DNA of 47,245 nt from CAYLPT01 sp964385645. GTDB lineage: Bacteria; Armatimonadota; Hebobacteria; Hebobacterales; Hebobacteraceae. The notes under the pieces were generated by a model. The model searched no databases and was not told the origin of the DNA. It saw only the letters and a program-made list of their open reading frames with translations. The translations under genes were made by a program, and so were the position numbers. The stretch lies in contig CAYLPT010000123.1 in NCBI GenBank assembly GCA_964385645.1, positions 1-47,245 on the forward strand. Direction: 5' to 3'. Shown piece after piece: positions 25,788-35,330 of the stretch. The first letter of the stretch is position 1; every line of letters begins with the position of its first letter.

Positions 25788-27499
25788 GCGCCGCGGGCCC
25801 GCCACGGCCGCGGCGGCTGCTGCTTTTCCTGGTGGGGGCCGTCGCCTGGACGCTCCTGTCGAGCTACCCCAACCCGGCCGTGCTTTACCGCAACCTGGCG
25901 CGCTACCGGCGCTTTCCCCTGGATCCCGAGGTGGAGGCGCGCATGGGCTGGGACCTCCCGGACAGCCCGGCGGCGGTCGAGGCCTTCGTTGACAGCTACC
26001 TTGCCCCCTGGCCCGACTGGCCCCTCTACCGGGTGCCCTGGTACGTTCCCACGGCGCTGGAGGCGGCGCGGGCCGGCCGGGGGGACTGCGAGGCCAAGGC
26101 ATTCCTGCTCGCGAGCCTGCTGGAGGGCAAGGGGATACCCTTCGAGATCAGGGCCTCGCTCAACCACATCTGGGTGCACTACGAGGGTCGGCGCCCGCGG
26201 GAGGGGGAGCGGAGGGAGCTGGCCTACATCGAGGGGCAGCCCGGTCGCCTACGCGTCCGCTGGCCCCAGGAGCTCGACTGGCGAGAGGTGCTGGCAATCC
26301 AGCGCCGGCACCTGTGGGACGCGATGCCGCTGGCACGGAAGGCGATCTGGCTGCTCGGCCTAGCGTGGCTGGCGGCCGTTCTGGCGGCGCTGGGCACACC
26401 GCGGGCGCAAGGCGATGTAGCCTCCGACTGGCGCCCGCCCCTTCGCCCGTACGCGGGCCGCGCGCTCTTCCTCGCGGTCCTGTTTCTCGCCTTGATCGCT
26501 GTCGCGCCGTCCCTGCGCCGAAGCACGCCGGCACGCTGGACGCTGGCCGACGCATACGAGGCGGCGGCGCTTTCCCTGCTTGTGGGGGCCTGCCTGACCT
26601 GGGCGGGTCTGCCCCACCGCCGGCTGGGGACATCGGTGAGGGAAGGTGGCGCCGGACTCGAGGTCACCTCCGCCCTCGGCCCCTGGGTGCGGCGCCGGGA
26701 GGTGCGTGCGGACGACATCGCCCACCTCGAGCTGGAGGCCTCCCCGGGCGGCCTGAGACCGTGGACGCTGGCGGCCGCCTTGCGCTCCGGCGAGCGCGCG
26801 CCCCTCGCGCTTCGCCGCGGCGAGGTGGAGGCGCGCCGGTTGCTGCGGCACCTGGGCCTGGCGCTGAACCGGCCGGTGGTGGTGCGCTCCGGCGACGCCG
26901 AGTATCGCGCGATGCCCGACGAGATCGCTCTCAACCTGCGGGCCCGCGCCCAGCGCCGTCCGCCCGCGCAGCCCCCGGGCGATCCGCCGCCAGGCTGCGA
27001 CCTGCGCGTGGAGGGCGAGCCGGGGCGCTGGGCGGTCGGCTATCCGGGCCCGGACAGGGGCGGGCGATGGGCGCTCGTGGGGCTGGCCGCCTTCCCGGTG
27101 GCGGTGGCGGGGCTCGCCACCGCGTGCCTGCTGGTCGCGCCGCGGGTGCTGCTGTTCTGGGCTGGGTGGATCGTCGCCATGGCGCTGCTGAGCTTCACGG
27201 TATACCTGGCTTTGGTGCTGCGGGGCGAGCTGCTCTCCCGCCTGAGCGGCGCCGGGGTGGAGGTGGCGGAGGAGGGCGTGCGATACCGCGACTCGGAGGG
27301 GCGCACAGAGCAAGTCCCCCTCGAGCAGGTCGAGTCGGTCGAGCTGGGCCGGCAGGGCGAGGCGCCGACCATCGCCATCGTCTCGCCCGAGCGCGTGCTG
27401 CATGTGCGAGGCCTGTGCGACCCGATGCACCTGCCGTGGCTGCGCCGCGCCATCGAGCACGCGGTGTGCACGGTCGGGCCCCAGCAGCCAGACCGATAG
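25784..27499 (+). CDS. Membrane protein with transglutaminase-like domain
   Basis: A 571-residue protein. A signal anchor (about 11-27) is followed by a compact papain-like/transglutaminase core: Cys102 in GRGDCEAKAFLLASLLEGKG, then SLNHIWVHYEG with His128 and His132. Further hydrophobic segments at about 185-205, 225-245, 260-280 and two near 430-490 make it an integral membrane protein. The C-terminal third contains beta-rich domains that may face the cytoplasm. Bacterial transglutaminase-like proteins often act as peptidases or cross-linkers, and the reaction here is unknown. The GTG start overlaps the Mut7-C gene by 4 bases. Confidence 0.75.
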   Translation: MSAAGPPRPRRLLLFLVGAVAWTLLSSYPNPAVLYRNLARYRRFPLDPEVEARMGWDLPDSPAAVEAFVDSYLAPWPDWPLYRVPWYVPTALEAARAGRGDCEAKAFLLASLLEGKGIPFEIRASLNHIWVHYEGRRPREGERRELAYIEGQPGRLRVRWPQELDWREVLAIQRRHLWDAMPLARKAIWLLGLAWLAAVLAALGTPRAQGDVASDWRPPLRPYAGRALFLAVLFLALIAVAPSLRRSTPARWTLADAYEAAALSLLVGACLTWAGLPHRRLGTSVREGGAGLEVTSALGPWVRRREVRADDIAHLELEASPGGLRPWTLAAALRSGERAPLALRRGEVEARRLLRHLGLALNRPVVVRSGDAEYRAMPDEIALNLRARAQRRPPAQPPGDPPPGCDLRVEGEPGRWAVGYPGPDRGGRWALVGLAAFPVAVAGLATACLLVAPRVLLFWAGWIVAMALLSFTVYLALVLRGELLSRLSGAGVEVAEEGVRYRDSEGRTEQVPLEQVESVELGRQGEAPTIAIVSPERVLHVRGLCDPMHLPWLRRAIEHAVCTVGPQQPDR

Positions 27500-27516
27500 A
27501 GCCTGTTCTCGCCTCC

Positions 27517-28542
27517 TCAGCTGGTCGCCGGCGGGTGGACGGCGGTGCGGGCGAAGTAGGACTTGAACAGCCGCAGCAGCGGCGTGTCCGCGTGGCGGGC
27601 CTTGTCAGCGGGGTCGGGGGACATCTCGATATCCATCACCTCCCAGCCTCGCAGGTCCCAGTAGGCCCAGGACCACCCCCAGCGTTCGTATAGCTCGAGC
27701 TGGTCGCGCAACCACTCCACCGCGCCAGGCGCGTACCGGGCGCAGCCGAACTCGCCCACGAAGATGGGCGCTCCGTGGGCCTCCTGGAAGCGCCGGACCG
27801 GCGCGAGCTTGCGCGCGATCGCGGCGGCGTCCCAGCGCAGGTCGGGCTCGTCGGGGTCCACGAACCCGGGGTAGGCGCGGCCGTCGCCGGGCTTCTGGTG
27901 GGTGTAGTAGTGGGGTTGGTAGAAGTGCACGCTATAGAGGGTGCGCGGGTCGGCGACGGGCTCCAGGTAGTCGAAGGTGTGAGGGTAGGCCCAGCCGGTG
28001 GAGTTGATGATGACGGGGGTGTCGGGGTCCTCCTCGCGGATGGCCTCCACCGCGCGGCGGGCCAGCAGGTTCCAGTCGGCCGGCGTGTCCTTGGCGATGG
28101 TCGGGAACACCTCCGGCGAGCGGTCGCGGCCCGCGAACAGGTCCTCTGGGTGGGGCTCACACATCAGGTCATAGCCAACCAGGATGTCGTGTCCCCTGAG
28201 CCGGCGGGAGGTCTCCCGCCACATGCGCACGAAGGCGTCGTGGTAGCGGAAGTCCTGCATGTGCCGCAAATCGGTGTTGAACTCCTCCCGTCCGGGGAGG
28301 CTGCGGTAGTTGATGGCCGCGAAGAGGCCGGCCTCGCGTGCGCGTGCGAGGCTGGTCTCAATATCGCGGAAGGCGTCGGGCTGGAGCGCGAAGGGCTCCT
28401 CGAACCCCAGGATGCTGAAGACACCGAAGGACACGAAGTTGGCGCCCCAACTGCGCAGGGCAGAGAGGTCGGCGACGGTGTGGTGGGGGAAGGCGTTGGC
28501 GCCGCGCAGCTCACCCGCGCGCCACAGCTCGAAGCGGTCCAC
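27517..28542 (-). CDS. Glycoside hydrolase, GH5-like (cellulase/mannanase clan A)
   Basis: A 341-residue TIM-barrel enzyme. The acid/base Glu129 lies in GYDLMCEPH (usual form NEP) and the nucleophile Glu264 in IFVGEFG. YSVHFYQPHYY provides the conserved aromatic strand. The reaction would be retaining cleavage of a beta-linked glucan, mannan or similar. There is no signal peptide, so it probably acts on imported oligosaccharides. GTG 28542 is preferred because a full GGAGGTGA site lies just upstream. A GTG two codons earlier sits inside that site. It is divergent from the GH51 gene, with 131 bases between. Confidence 0.85.
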   Translation of the reverse strand: MDRFELWRAGELRGANAFPHHTVADLSALRSWGANFVSFGVFSILGFEEPFALQPDAFRDIETSLARAREAGLFAAINYRSLPGREEFNTDLRHMQDFRYHDAFVRMWRETSRRLRGHDILVGYDLMCEPHPEDLFAGRDRSPEVFPTIAKDTPADWNLLARRAVEAIREEDPDTPVIINSTGWAYPHTFDYLEPVADPRTLYSVHFYQPHYYTHQKPGDGRAYPGFVDPDEPDLRWDAAAIARKLAPVRRFQEAHGAPIFVGEFGCARYAPGAVEWLRDQLELYERWGWSWAYWDLRGWEVMDIEMSPDPADKARHADTPLLRLFKSYFARTAVHPPATS

Positions 28543-28673
28543 GATCACCTCCGGATGATGTCGTGCGGCCGTGTTCTCCGGGCCGGAGCGAGTTCCCTAC
28601 ACCGGGCGGCGAAGGAGGCCGCGGGGCACGGGGAGAACATCGGCGGATACCACTCACCCCTCGGAGATGCGCG

Positions 28674-30122
28674 ATGGCACTCGTGAAGGTGGATCTGGAT
28701 CGGCGCCTGGGCGTCATAGACCGCAAGGTGTACGGGATGTTCATAGAGCACCTGGGCCGGTGCATCTACGGGGGCATCTACGAGCCGGGGTCGCCCCTGG
28801 CCGACGACCGGGGGTTCCGACGGGATGTGCTGGAGGCGGCGCGGGGGCTGCGGCCGCCGATCCTTCGCTGGCCGGGGGGCAACTTCGCCTCCGGCTACCA
28901 CTGGCTCGACGGGGTCGGCCCGCGGGAGCGCCGGCCGGCCCGGCCCGAGCTGGCCTGGCGCACCGTGGAGTCGAACCAGTTCGGCACCAACGAGTTCATC
29001 GAGTACTGCCGGGCGCTGGCCACGGAGCCCTACCTGTGCGCGAACCTGGGCTCGGGGACGCTGGACGAGGCCGCCGCGTGGGTCGAGTACTGCAACCGGG
29101 AGCCGGGCACCGGCTACGCCAACCTGCGGGCCGAGCACGGCTACGCCCGGCCGCACAAGGTCGTCTACTGGGGCCTGGGCAACGAGATGTACGGCGACTG
29201 GCAGATCGGCCACAAGTCGGCGACCGACTACGCCAAGTTCGCCCGCCAGTGCGCCCAGGTGATGCGGGGCATGGACCCCGACATCAAGCTCGTGCTCTGC
29301 GGGGCACAGAACCTGGACTGGGACCGGGAGGCGCTGGGCCGCTGCGCGGATCTGGTGGACTACATCTCCTACCACTGCTACTGGGGGCCGGTCCAGGGGC
29401 AGGACGCGCACTACTCCACGCTCGCGCAGCCCTACCGCTCTGAGCAGTACCTGCGCTTCCTCTGGGCGCTCATCGAGGAGGTGAGGCGAGAGCGCCGCGT
29501 GAGGCGCCCGATCAAGATCGCGGTGGACGAGTGGAACGTGTGGTACCGCGTGCACGACAACAAGCTGGAGGAGCGCTACGACCTGACCGACGCGCTCGCG
29601 GCGGCGATCTACCTGAATATGATGCGGCGCAACTGCGAGGCCATCGGCATGGCGAACCTCGCCCAGATGGTGAACGTCATCGCGCCCATCTTCACCAGCC
29701 CCGAGGGGATGTTCCTCCAGACCATCTACCATCCGCTGCGGCTGGCCGCACAGAAGAGCGGCGCGGTGGCGCTCGACGCCTATGTGGACAGCGACGGCTA
29801 CGCGGCTGAGTACCTGGGCCTGCCGCGCGTGCCCTACCTGGACGCGCTGGCCACCCTGGACGAGGGCACTGGGACGCTGTTCCTGTCCCTGGTTAACCTC
29901 AGCAAGAGCGACGCCCAGGCGGTGGAGATACGCCTGCAGGAGGGCGACCTGGCGCCGGAGGGGCAGGCCCACGTCGTGACCGGCGAGGGGCCGGAGGTGG
30001 TGAACGACTTCGGGGTCGAGGCGGTCTCGCCGCGGACCGAGCCGATCTCGGGCGCGGGCGCGGCCTTCACCTACCGACTGCCACCGCTGGCGCACGCGGT
30101 GCTCGAGCTGAAGGTGAGATAG
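28674..30122 (+). CDS. Alpha-L-arabinofuranosidase, GH51
   Basis: A 482-residue GH51 enzyme of usual length that removes terminal alpha-L-arabinofuranosyl units from arabinan or arabinoxylan oligosaccharides. GMFIEHLGRCIYGGIYE near the start, RWPGGNFASGYHW, WGLGNEM with acid/base Glu171, YISYHCYWG and VDEWNVWY with nucleophile Glu286 are all present. The C-terminal beta-sandwich follows. No signal peptide is seen, which is normal for intracellular GH51. The ATG at 28674 follows CTCGGAG. It pairs divergently with the GH5-like gene, suggesting shared control of hemicellulose use. Confidence 0.95.
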   Translation: MALVKVDLDRRLGVIDRKVYGMFIEHLGRCIYGGIYEPGSPLADDRGFRRDVLEAARGLRPPILRWPGGNFASGYHWLDGVGPRERRPARPELAWRTVESNQFGTNEFIEYCRALATEPYLCANLGSGTLDEAAAWVEYCNREPGTGYANLRAEHGYARPHKVVYWGLGNEMYGDWQIGHKSATDYAKFARQCAQVMRGMDPDIKLVLCGAQNLDWDREALGRCADLVDYISYHCYWGPVQGQDAHYSTLAQPYRSEQYLRFLWALIEEVRRERRVRRPIKIAVDEWNVWYRVHDNKLEERYDLTDALAAAIYLNMMRRNCEAIGMANLAQMVNVIAPIFTSPEGMFLQTIYHPLRLAAQKSGAVALDAYVDSDGYAAEYLGLPRVPYLDALATLDEGTGTLFLSLVNLSKSDAQAVEIRLQEGDLAPEGQAHVVTGEGPEVVNDFGVEAVSPRTEPISGAGAAFTYRLPPLAHAVLELKVR

Positions 30123-30131
30123 CGCCCGCCC

Positions 30132-33047
30132 TTACGGCCTCTCCCAGTCCCCCGCCAGGCAGACGAAGCGATAGCCCAGGGCCTTGATACCCTGCACCAC
30201 CTCCTCGAGGAGTTCCAGGTCCAGGAAGGGGTGGAAGTACGCGCTCGCCCAGCCATCCCGGACCACCAGGTTCCTCTCTGCGGCGCGCAGGACGTCCTCG
30301 GGGAAGCGCGCTCCGTACGGGCCCGTGCCGAAGGGATCCACGTGGCCGACGTTCTCGGGGACGATGCGCTGGCCGTAGACATCCTGCTCGATCACATAGG
30401 GGAACAACTGGTCGAGGAAGCGCAGCTCCCCGTCGGGCTCGCTCACCAGGGAGTAGAAGACCCGCTGGATGGTGAGGGGGAAGTTCTCGGCGAAGACGCG
30501 GTAGGCCAGGGGCGAGGCGGTGTAGTGCGGCGTCTCCCAGGCGACGGCGGCCAACCCGTTGGCGGCCAGCTCGGCTCTGGCAGCGTCGAGGCGGGCTTGC
30601 ACCCAGGCCTCGGACTCCTCGGGCACGGGGCCGATGAAGATGTTCTCGTAGCCGGGGCCCAGCTCCACCCGGTAGAACTCGTAGTCGTCTCGGCTGGCGC
30701 CGGTGTAGGGATTCGGGACCGAGGAGTACTGGTGAGTGTAGCCGTGCAGCACGATGCTGCCCCCCCGCGCGACCATGTAGTGCAACGCATCCACGAACTC
30801 GGGGCGCTCGCTCAGCGTCACCCGAAGGGGCACGCCGCCGCTGTACACGCCCAGGGGATCGTAGTGGACGGGGATGAGGGCGACCGCGAAGGGCACCCCT
30901 TCGGCGTGAAGCAGGTCGGCGATGGCGCGGAGCTGCTCTGGCGGGGTGAGGGGGTCCACGTCCTCGATCCTGATGACCGCGCGGCGCGACTCGGCGTGGT
31001 GGAAGCCGAGCACGTCGTGGAGCAGGTCGGCGAAGGCGAGGTAGCGGTCCTCCTCGGTCACATATGAGAACGGAACGTCGCCGACATACCACAGGTTCCG
31101 GCCCTGGATCACGTACGGCGTGCACTCGCCCGCCTGGGGGCCCTGGGTGACGCAGGCCATCGCCCACTCCCGGCAGAGTTCGCGGTCCAGCACGGTGACG
31201 ATGCCGAGATCGAGGTACTCCCCGTAGCGCTCCAGCGTCTGCCCCTTGTAGTAGACCACATCATAGTTCTCGAAGGACAGACCGTCGAACCCGAACCCGA
31301 AGCGGGACTCGAACTCCGGCTCGACCCAGGCAAGCTGCCAGATGTTGTAGCCGAGCCAGCACACGGTCGTGTCGGTCTGCATCACGTCATCGAGGAATCC
31401 CTGAGGCAGCGCGTTGTCCCATGTCGTGCCCACGTAGAAGGTCGCCGCATACTGGTCCATCTCGCCCGCGAGGTACCCCTCCACCGGCCGCATGTCATAG
31501 GCGACCGGGAAGTGGCCGATCAGGTTCGCGAGCTGCATCCCGAACAGCTCGCCCAGCCACGCCCACTCGCCCGAGTGGTCGTAGAGGATCAGAACCCTGC
31601 CGGAGCCGACGATCAGGCGGGGCTGCCGCGGCAGCTCGTGGACCTCGCCTGCGGCGTTCTGAACGCTGACGACGAGCGTGTGCTCGCCTGCCTCGACCCA
31701 GCCCCGCAGGTCCCAGTATAGAACGAGGTAGGGGTCTCCGCTCGCCAGGGCCGCCTGCCTGGCGGCCTCGAGCTCCGAAGGCGTCAGCGAGACGGCGGCG
31801 CGGGCGGCGATCACCCAGCTCGCCCCCGCCTGCCGGCGCAGCTCGAAGGTCACCTCCCAGCGTCCGCTCTCACCTGCGGCCAGGCCGGGGCCGAGCCGCG
31901 CGGCGTCGAAGGCGATGTAGGCGAACCCCGGGTCGGTCGTCGTGGGGGCTGCCGGCGACGACCAACCGTAGTAGGGGGCCTCAGCCGGGTCCACCGCGCT
32001 GAAGGCCGGCCCGCCCAGGACCACCGCGACATCGGTCGGCCGCACGAAGGCGCGCCAGACGAACACGGCCATCTGATCGCGGCTGACCACCACCTCGGGC
32101 CGGTAGGTGCGGTCCCAGTAGCCGGCGACGATCCCTTGCTCGGCGCAGGCTGCGATCTCGCCGGCCGCCCAGAAGTCTGTCGGCACATCATCGAAGGGCG
32201 GCTCCTGCGGCTCGCCGACCTCGTAGCCCCGGGCGCGAGCGACGAACACCGCCATCTGCGCCCGGTCCACCACGCCCTCCGGCAGGTACAGACCGTCGGG
32301 GTAGCCCCGCACGACGCCTTGCCGGACGCAGGCGAGGATCTCGGCCGCGGCCCAGTGGTCAGCAGGCACATCGGGGAAGACATCCTCGAACGGCGGCGGC
32401 GTCTCGTACCGGGCGGCGCGGGAGACGAAGACCGCCATCTGGTCCCGACTCACGGGATACTCGGGCCGGTAGGTCCCGTCTCCATAGCCAGCGACGATGT
32501 GGGGCAGCCGGCCCGCGCACTCCTCGATGTAGAAGCGGGCCCAGGCCCCCGTCGTCCCGGGCTGGATGTCGGGGAAGCGGCTGATGACCACCCACTCCCC
32601 CGCGGCCTCGGCGGCAACCGGCTGGCCATCCCGCGCGAGCGCCCAGTAGCAGGCGAGGCCGTCCGCGGCGCCCGTCTCCGCTTGCCCGCCGGGCTCATAG
32701 GCAAGCGTCGTCCAGGGTGGTGCGGTGACCGCGAAGTCGAACCGCCGGCTCTCGCCCGGCGCCACGGGAGGGGTCACCCCGGCCTCGGGGACGAGCAGCA
32801 GCCCCCAGCGGTTGGCGGACGAGAAGGGCGCGGCCGGCTGATCTACCGACAGCAGAGCGTGCCCGCCGCCCCACTCCGCGTCGCCGTCGTTTTCAGCCTC
32901 GATGGAGACCTCCCCCTCCTCGTCCCACAGCAGGGACGCCGGGGCCCGCACCTCGCGGACCGCCCAGCTATCGGAGCCCGCCCCGGGGCTGACGGCAGAC
33001 CCGACCAGCAACAGCAGCAGCACGGGGGCCAGCACAGATCGCGCCAT
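30132..33047 (-). CDS. Secreted SLH-repeat protein with DUF2334 polysaccharide-deacetylase-like domain
   Basis: A 971-residue exported protein. After a signal peptide (about 1-22) comes a beta-rich domain, then three SLH-like units (about 158-213, 222-273, 284-333) ending in SRDQMAVF, DRAQMAVF and SRDQMAVF. A middle region follows, and the C-terminal domain (about 690-930) has RIEDVDPLTPP and VLHGYTHQ with His768 and His772. This matches DUF2334, related to polysaccharide deacetylases of the NodB-like fold. It would be a surface-held enzyme removing acetyl groups from a glycan. ATG 33047 follows GAGAGGG. It is divergent from the amylase gene. The substrate is unknown. Confidence 0.82.
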   Translation of the reverse strand: MARSVLAPVLLLLLVGSAVSPGAGSDSWAVREVRAPASLLWDEEGEVSIEAENDGDAEWGGGHALLSVDQPAAPFSSANRWGLLLVPEAGVTPPVAPGESRRFDFAVTAPPWTTLAYEPGGQAETGAADGLACYWALARDGQPVAAEAAGEWVVISRFPDIQPGTTGAWARFYIEECAGRLPHIVAGYGDGTYRPEYPVSRDQMAVFVSRAARYETPPPFEDVFPDVPADHWAAAEILACVRQGVVRGYPDGLYLPEGVVDRAQMAVFVARARGYEVGEPQEPPFDDVPTDFWAAGEIAACAEQGIVAGYWDRTYRPEVVVSRDQMAVFVWRAFVRPTDVAVVLGGPAFSAVDPAEAPYYGWSSPAAPTTTDPGFAYIAFDAARLGPGLAAGESGRWEVTFELRRQAGASWVIAARAAVSLTPSELEAARQAALASGDPYLVLYWDLRGWVEAGEHTLVVSVQNAAGEVHELPRQPRLIVGSGRVLILYDHSGEWAWLGELFGMQLANLIGHFPVAYDMRPVEGYLAGEMDQYAATFYVGTTWDNALPQGFLDDVMQTDTTVCWLGYNIWQLAWVEPEFESRFGFGFDGLSFENYDVVYYKGQTLERYGEYLDLGIVTVLDRELCREWAMACVTQGPQAGECTPYVIQGRNLWYVGDVPFSYVTEEDRYLAFADLLHDVLGFHHAESRRAVIRIEDVDPLTPPEQLRAIADLLHAEGVPFAVALIPVHYDPLGVYSGGVPLRVTLSERPEFVDALHYMVARGGSIVLHGYTHQYSSVPNPYTGASRDDYEFYRVELGPGYENIFIGPVPEESEAWVQARLDAARAELAANGLAAVAWETPHYTASPLAYRVFAENFPLTIQRVFYSLVSEPDGELRFLDQLFPYVIEQDVYGQRIVPENVGHVDPFGTGPYGARFPEDVLRAAERNLVVRDGWASAYFHPFLDLELLEEVVQGIKALGYRFVCLAGDWERP

Positions 33048-33261
33048 CACACCCTCTCGCCTGCCAGTGATGTCGCCCACGCTCCGCAGCTCTGGGGACG
33101 GAGCGCTCAGCGGCTCCCTGGTCATCATCAGTATTCCACTTCCCGCCGCAGTTCACTCCATGCAGCAGGCGGCTCAGTCCGACAGCAGAGGGGAGGGGAA
33201 GCTTGCTGACAGGCGAAGTGCTCACGCGAGCGTGCCGGGGCGGCGTGCGTGGGGGAAACAC

Positions 33262-35319
33262 ATGAACCCCGGGCGAGCGCGGGTGGCCAGGTTGGCCGCC
33301 GCGTTCGCCTCACTGGCCGCAGCCGGGGCGGCCGCCGATGGCGCGAGGCGAGTACCGCTGGATTCCGGAGAGGCCCAGGGGGGCGGGCAGTTGAACACAA
33401 CTGAGGTTTCGGATGCGCGCATCACCCTGTGGGGAGGGGATGTGGACGCCTGGGCGTGGACGCGGCGGGTCCAGGGCGAGTCGCGCTGCCAGGTGGGCGG
33501 CACGGTCAGCGTGTCAGTCAACGGCCGGGAGGTCGAGGCCGAGCGTGACGGCCCGATCTTCTCGGCCCTGGTCCCCCTGGACGAGGGCGACAACCGCATA
33601 GTCGCGCGCTGCCGCCACCCCGACGAAGGATCGTGCGGATCGGCGGCGATCACGATCAGGCAACGGCTGGTACGGCGGCCCACGGCGCGCATCTCGATAG
33701 AGGTAGGACCAGAGGGTGTGCTGCTGGAGGGCGGCCAGAGCGAGCCCGCGGAGGCCGGCCTGCCCCTGGTAGGATACTCCTGGCGGCCTCGGCCGGGCAA
33801 CCCCGCGCCGCTGCGGGCCCGCCAGCCCGCGCAGTGGCGGGGCTCGCCGCGGCTGGAGCTCGCGCCCCCAACCGAGGATGGTGAGTACTACGTCTCGCTG
33901 AAGGTGACCGACGTGGACGGCCGCACCGACCGGGCGACGGCCTACTTCGTGGTTGAGGAAGGCGAGCCGAGGGCCGTTGACCCCCTGGCCGAGACCGCCT
34001 CCTGGGTGGAGCGGGCGGTGGTCTACGGCGTGGTACCGCACAACTTCGGCGCCCCGGGCGAGGGCTTCCGCGGCGTCATCGCACGCCTGGACGACCTCGA
34101 CGACCTGGGCATCACTGCCATCTGGCTGTCGCCCTCGAACGCCTCCTGCACCCGTGGGCATAGCTACAGCGTGACCTGCTACTTCTCGCTGCGGGAGGAT
34201 TACGGGACGAAGGAGGACTTCCGCCGGCTCGTCCGGGAGGCCCACGCCAGGGGTATCCGGGTGCTCATGGACTTCGTCCCGAACCACACCAGCGCCCACC
34301 ACCCTTACATGCAGCACACGCGCGACCACGGCCGCGCCTCCCCCTACTGGGACTTCTACGAGCGGGATCCAGCCACCGGCGAGTACGCCTACTACTTCCA
34401 CTGGCGGCACCTGCCCAACCTCAACTACGACCATCCCGAGGTGCGCTGCTGGATGGTGGAGGCCTTCGCCTACTGGGTGCGCGAGTTCGACGTGGACGGC
34501 TTCCGCGTGGACGCCGTATGGGGCATCCAGCAGCGTCGGCCCGACTTCCTGCCCGCTCTCATCGCGGAGCTGCGCCGCATCAAGCCCGACCTGCTGCTGG
34601 TGGCCGAGGCCTCCGCACGCGACCCCTACTGGTTCTCCAACGGCTTCGACGCCGCCTACGACTGGAGCGATGAGTTGGGCCGCTGGGCCTGGGAGGAGGC
34701 ATGGAGCGACCCGGCGCGCGTCGTCGCGCGCGTGCGCGCCGCCCTCACGAACAGAGGGCGGGGCTTCCACCCCCGGGCGCTCATCTTCCGCTTCCTCGAC
34801 AACAACGACACCGGGCCCCGCTTCATCACCCGCCACGGCCTCGGCCTCACCAGGGTGGCGGCCGCCATGCTTCTCACGCTGCCGGGCCTCCCATGCCTGT
34901 ACACCGGCCAGGAGGTGGGCGCCGAGTTCGAGCCCTACCGCCAGCTCCACCCTATCTCGTGGGAGGACCCCCATGGGCTGCGTCCCTACCACCGAGGGCT
35001 GGTGCGGCTTCGCAGGGAAATGCCCAGCCTACACTCGCGGGAGTGGGAACTCCTGCGCGCCCGCAGCGACCGGCAGGTCCTCGCCTACGCTCGTTATGGC
35101 AGCCGCGAGGGCGACCCACCCCTCCTCGTGGCGCTCAACTTCTCGGCCGAACCGGCCCGCGCCCAGGTCTCGCTGACACGCCGCTCCCGGGCCTTCGCAG
35201 AGGCCGACCGGCTCGCCGACCTCCTGGGGATGGCCCCCGTGAGCGCGAATGCCGGCGAGGGGGGCGTCGTGCTGTCGCTGCCTGGGCACAGCGCGGCGAT
35301 ACTGGCGCCGGAGCGGTAG
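33262..35319 (+). CDS. Secreted alpha-amylase family protein, GH13
   Basis: A 685-residue exported enzyme. A signal peptide (about 1-25) is followed by beta-sandwich domains, one of PKD type ending in YYVSLKVTDVDGRTD. The GH13 barrel then shows all four conserved regions: DFVPNHTS, GFRVDAVW with nucleophile Asp417, LLVAEAS with acid/base Glu449, and FLDNNDTGP with Asp516. PCLYTGQEVG lies in the C-part, and a small beta domain closes the protein. It should hydrolyse alpha-1,4 glucans or cyclic maltodextrins outside the cell. The ribosome site GGGGGAAA before ATG 33262 is weak. The gene converges with the araC-type gene, 11 bases apart. Confidence 0.92.
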   Translation: MNPGRARVARLAAAFASLAAAGAAADGARRVPLDSGEAQGGGQLNTTEVSDARITLWGGDVDAWAWTRRVQGESRCQVGGTVSVSVNGREVEAERDGPIFSALVPLDEGDNRIVARCRHPDEGSCGSAAITIRQRLVRRPTARISIEVGPEGVLLEGGQSEPAEAGLPLVGYSWRPRPGNPAPLRARQPAQWRGSPRLELAPPTEDGEYYVSLKVTDVDGRTDRATAYFVVEEGEPRAVDPLAETASWVERAVVYGVVPHNFGAPGEGFRGVIARLDDLDDLGITAIWLSPSNASCTRGHSYSVTCYFSLREDYGTKEDFRRLVREAHARGIRVLMDFVPNHTSAHHPYMQHTRDHGRASPYWDFYERDPATGEYAYYFHWRHLPNLNYDHPEVRCWMVEAFAYWVREFDVDGFRVDAVWGIQQRRPDFLPALIAELRRIKPDLLLVAEASARDPYWFSNGFDAAYDWSDELGRWAWEEAWSDPARVVARVRAALTNRGRGFHPRALIFRFLDNNDTGPRFITRHGLGLTRVAAAMLLTLPGLPCLYTGQEVGAEFEPYRQLHPISWEDPHGLRPYHRGLVRLRREMPSLHSREWELLRARSDRQVLAYARYGSREGDPPLLVALNFSAEPARAQVSLTRRSRAFAEADRLADLLGMAPVSANAGEGGVVLSLPGHSAAILAPER

Positions 35320-35330
35320 CGCGCGGTGGG

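Noticed and set aside
22594..28638. TGTTCTCC sequences before the beta-helix gene (22594-22601) and in the GH5/GH51 gap (28572-28579 and inverted near 28632) as a shared operator
   Set aside because: The octamer also occurs inside coding sequence (near 7490), and few copies of an 8-mer are expected by chance in this length.
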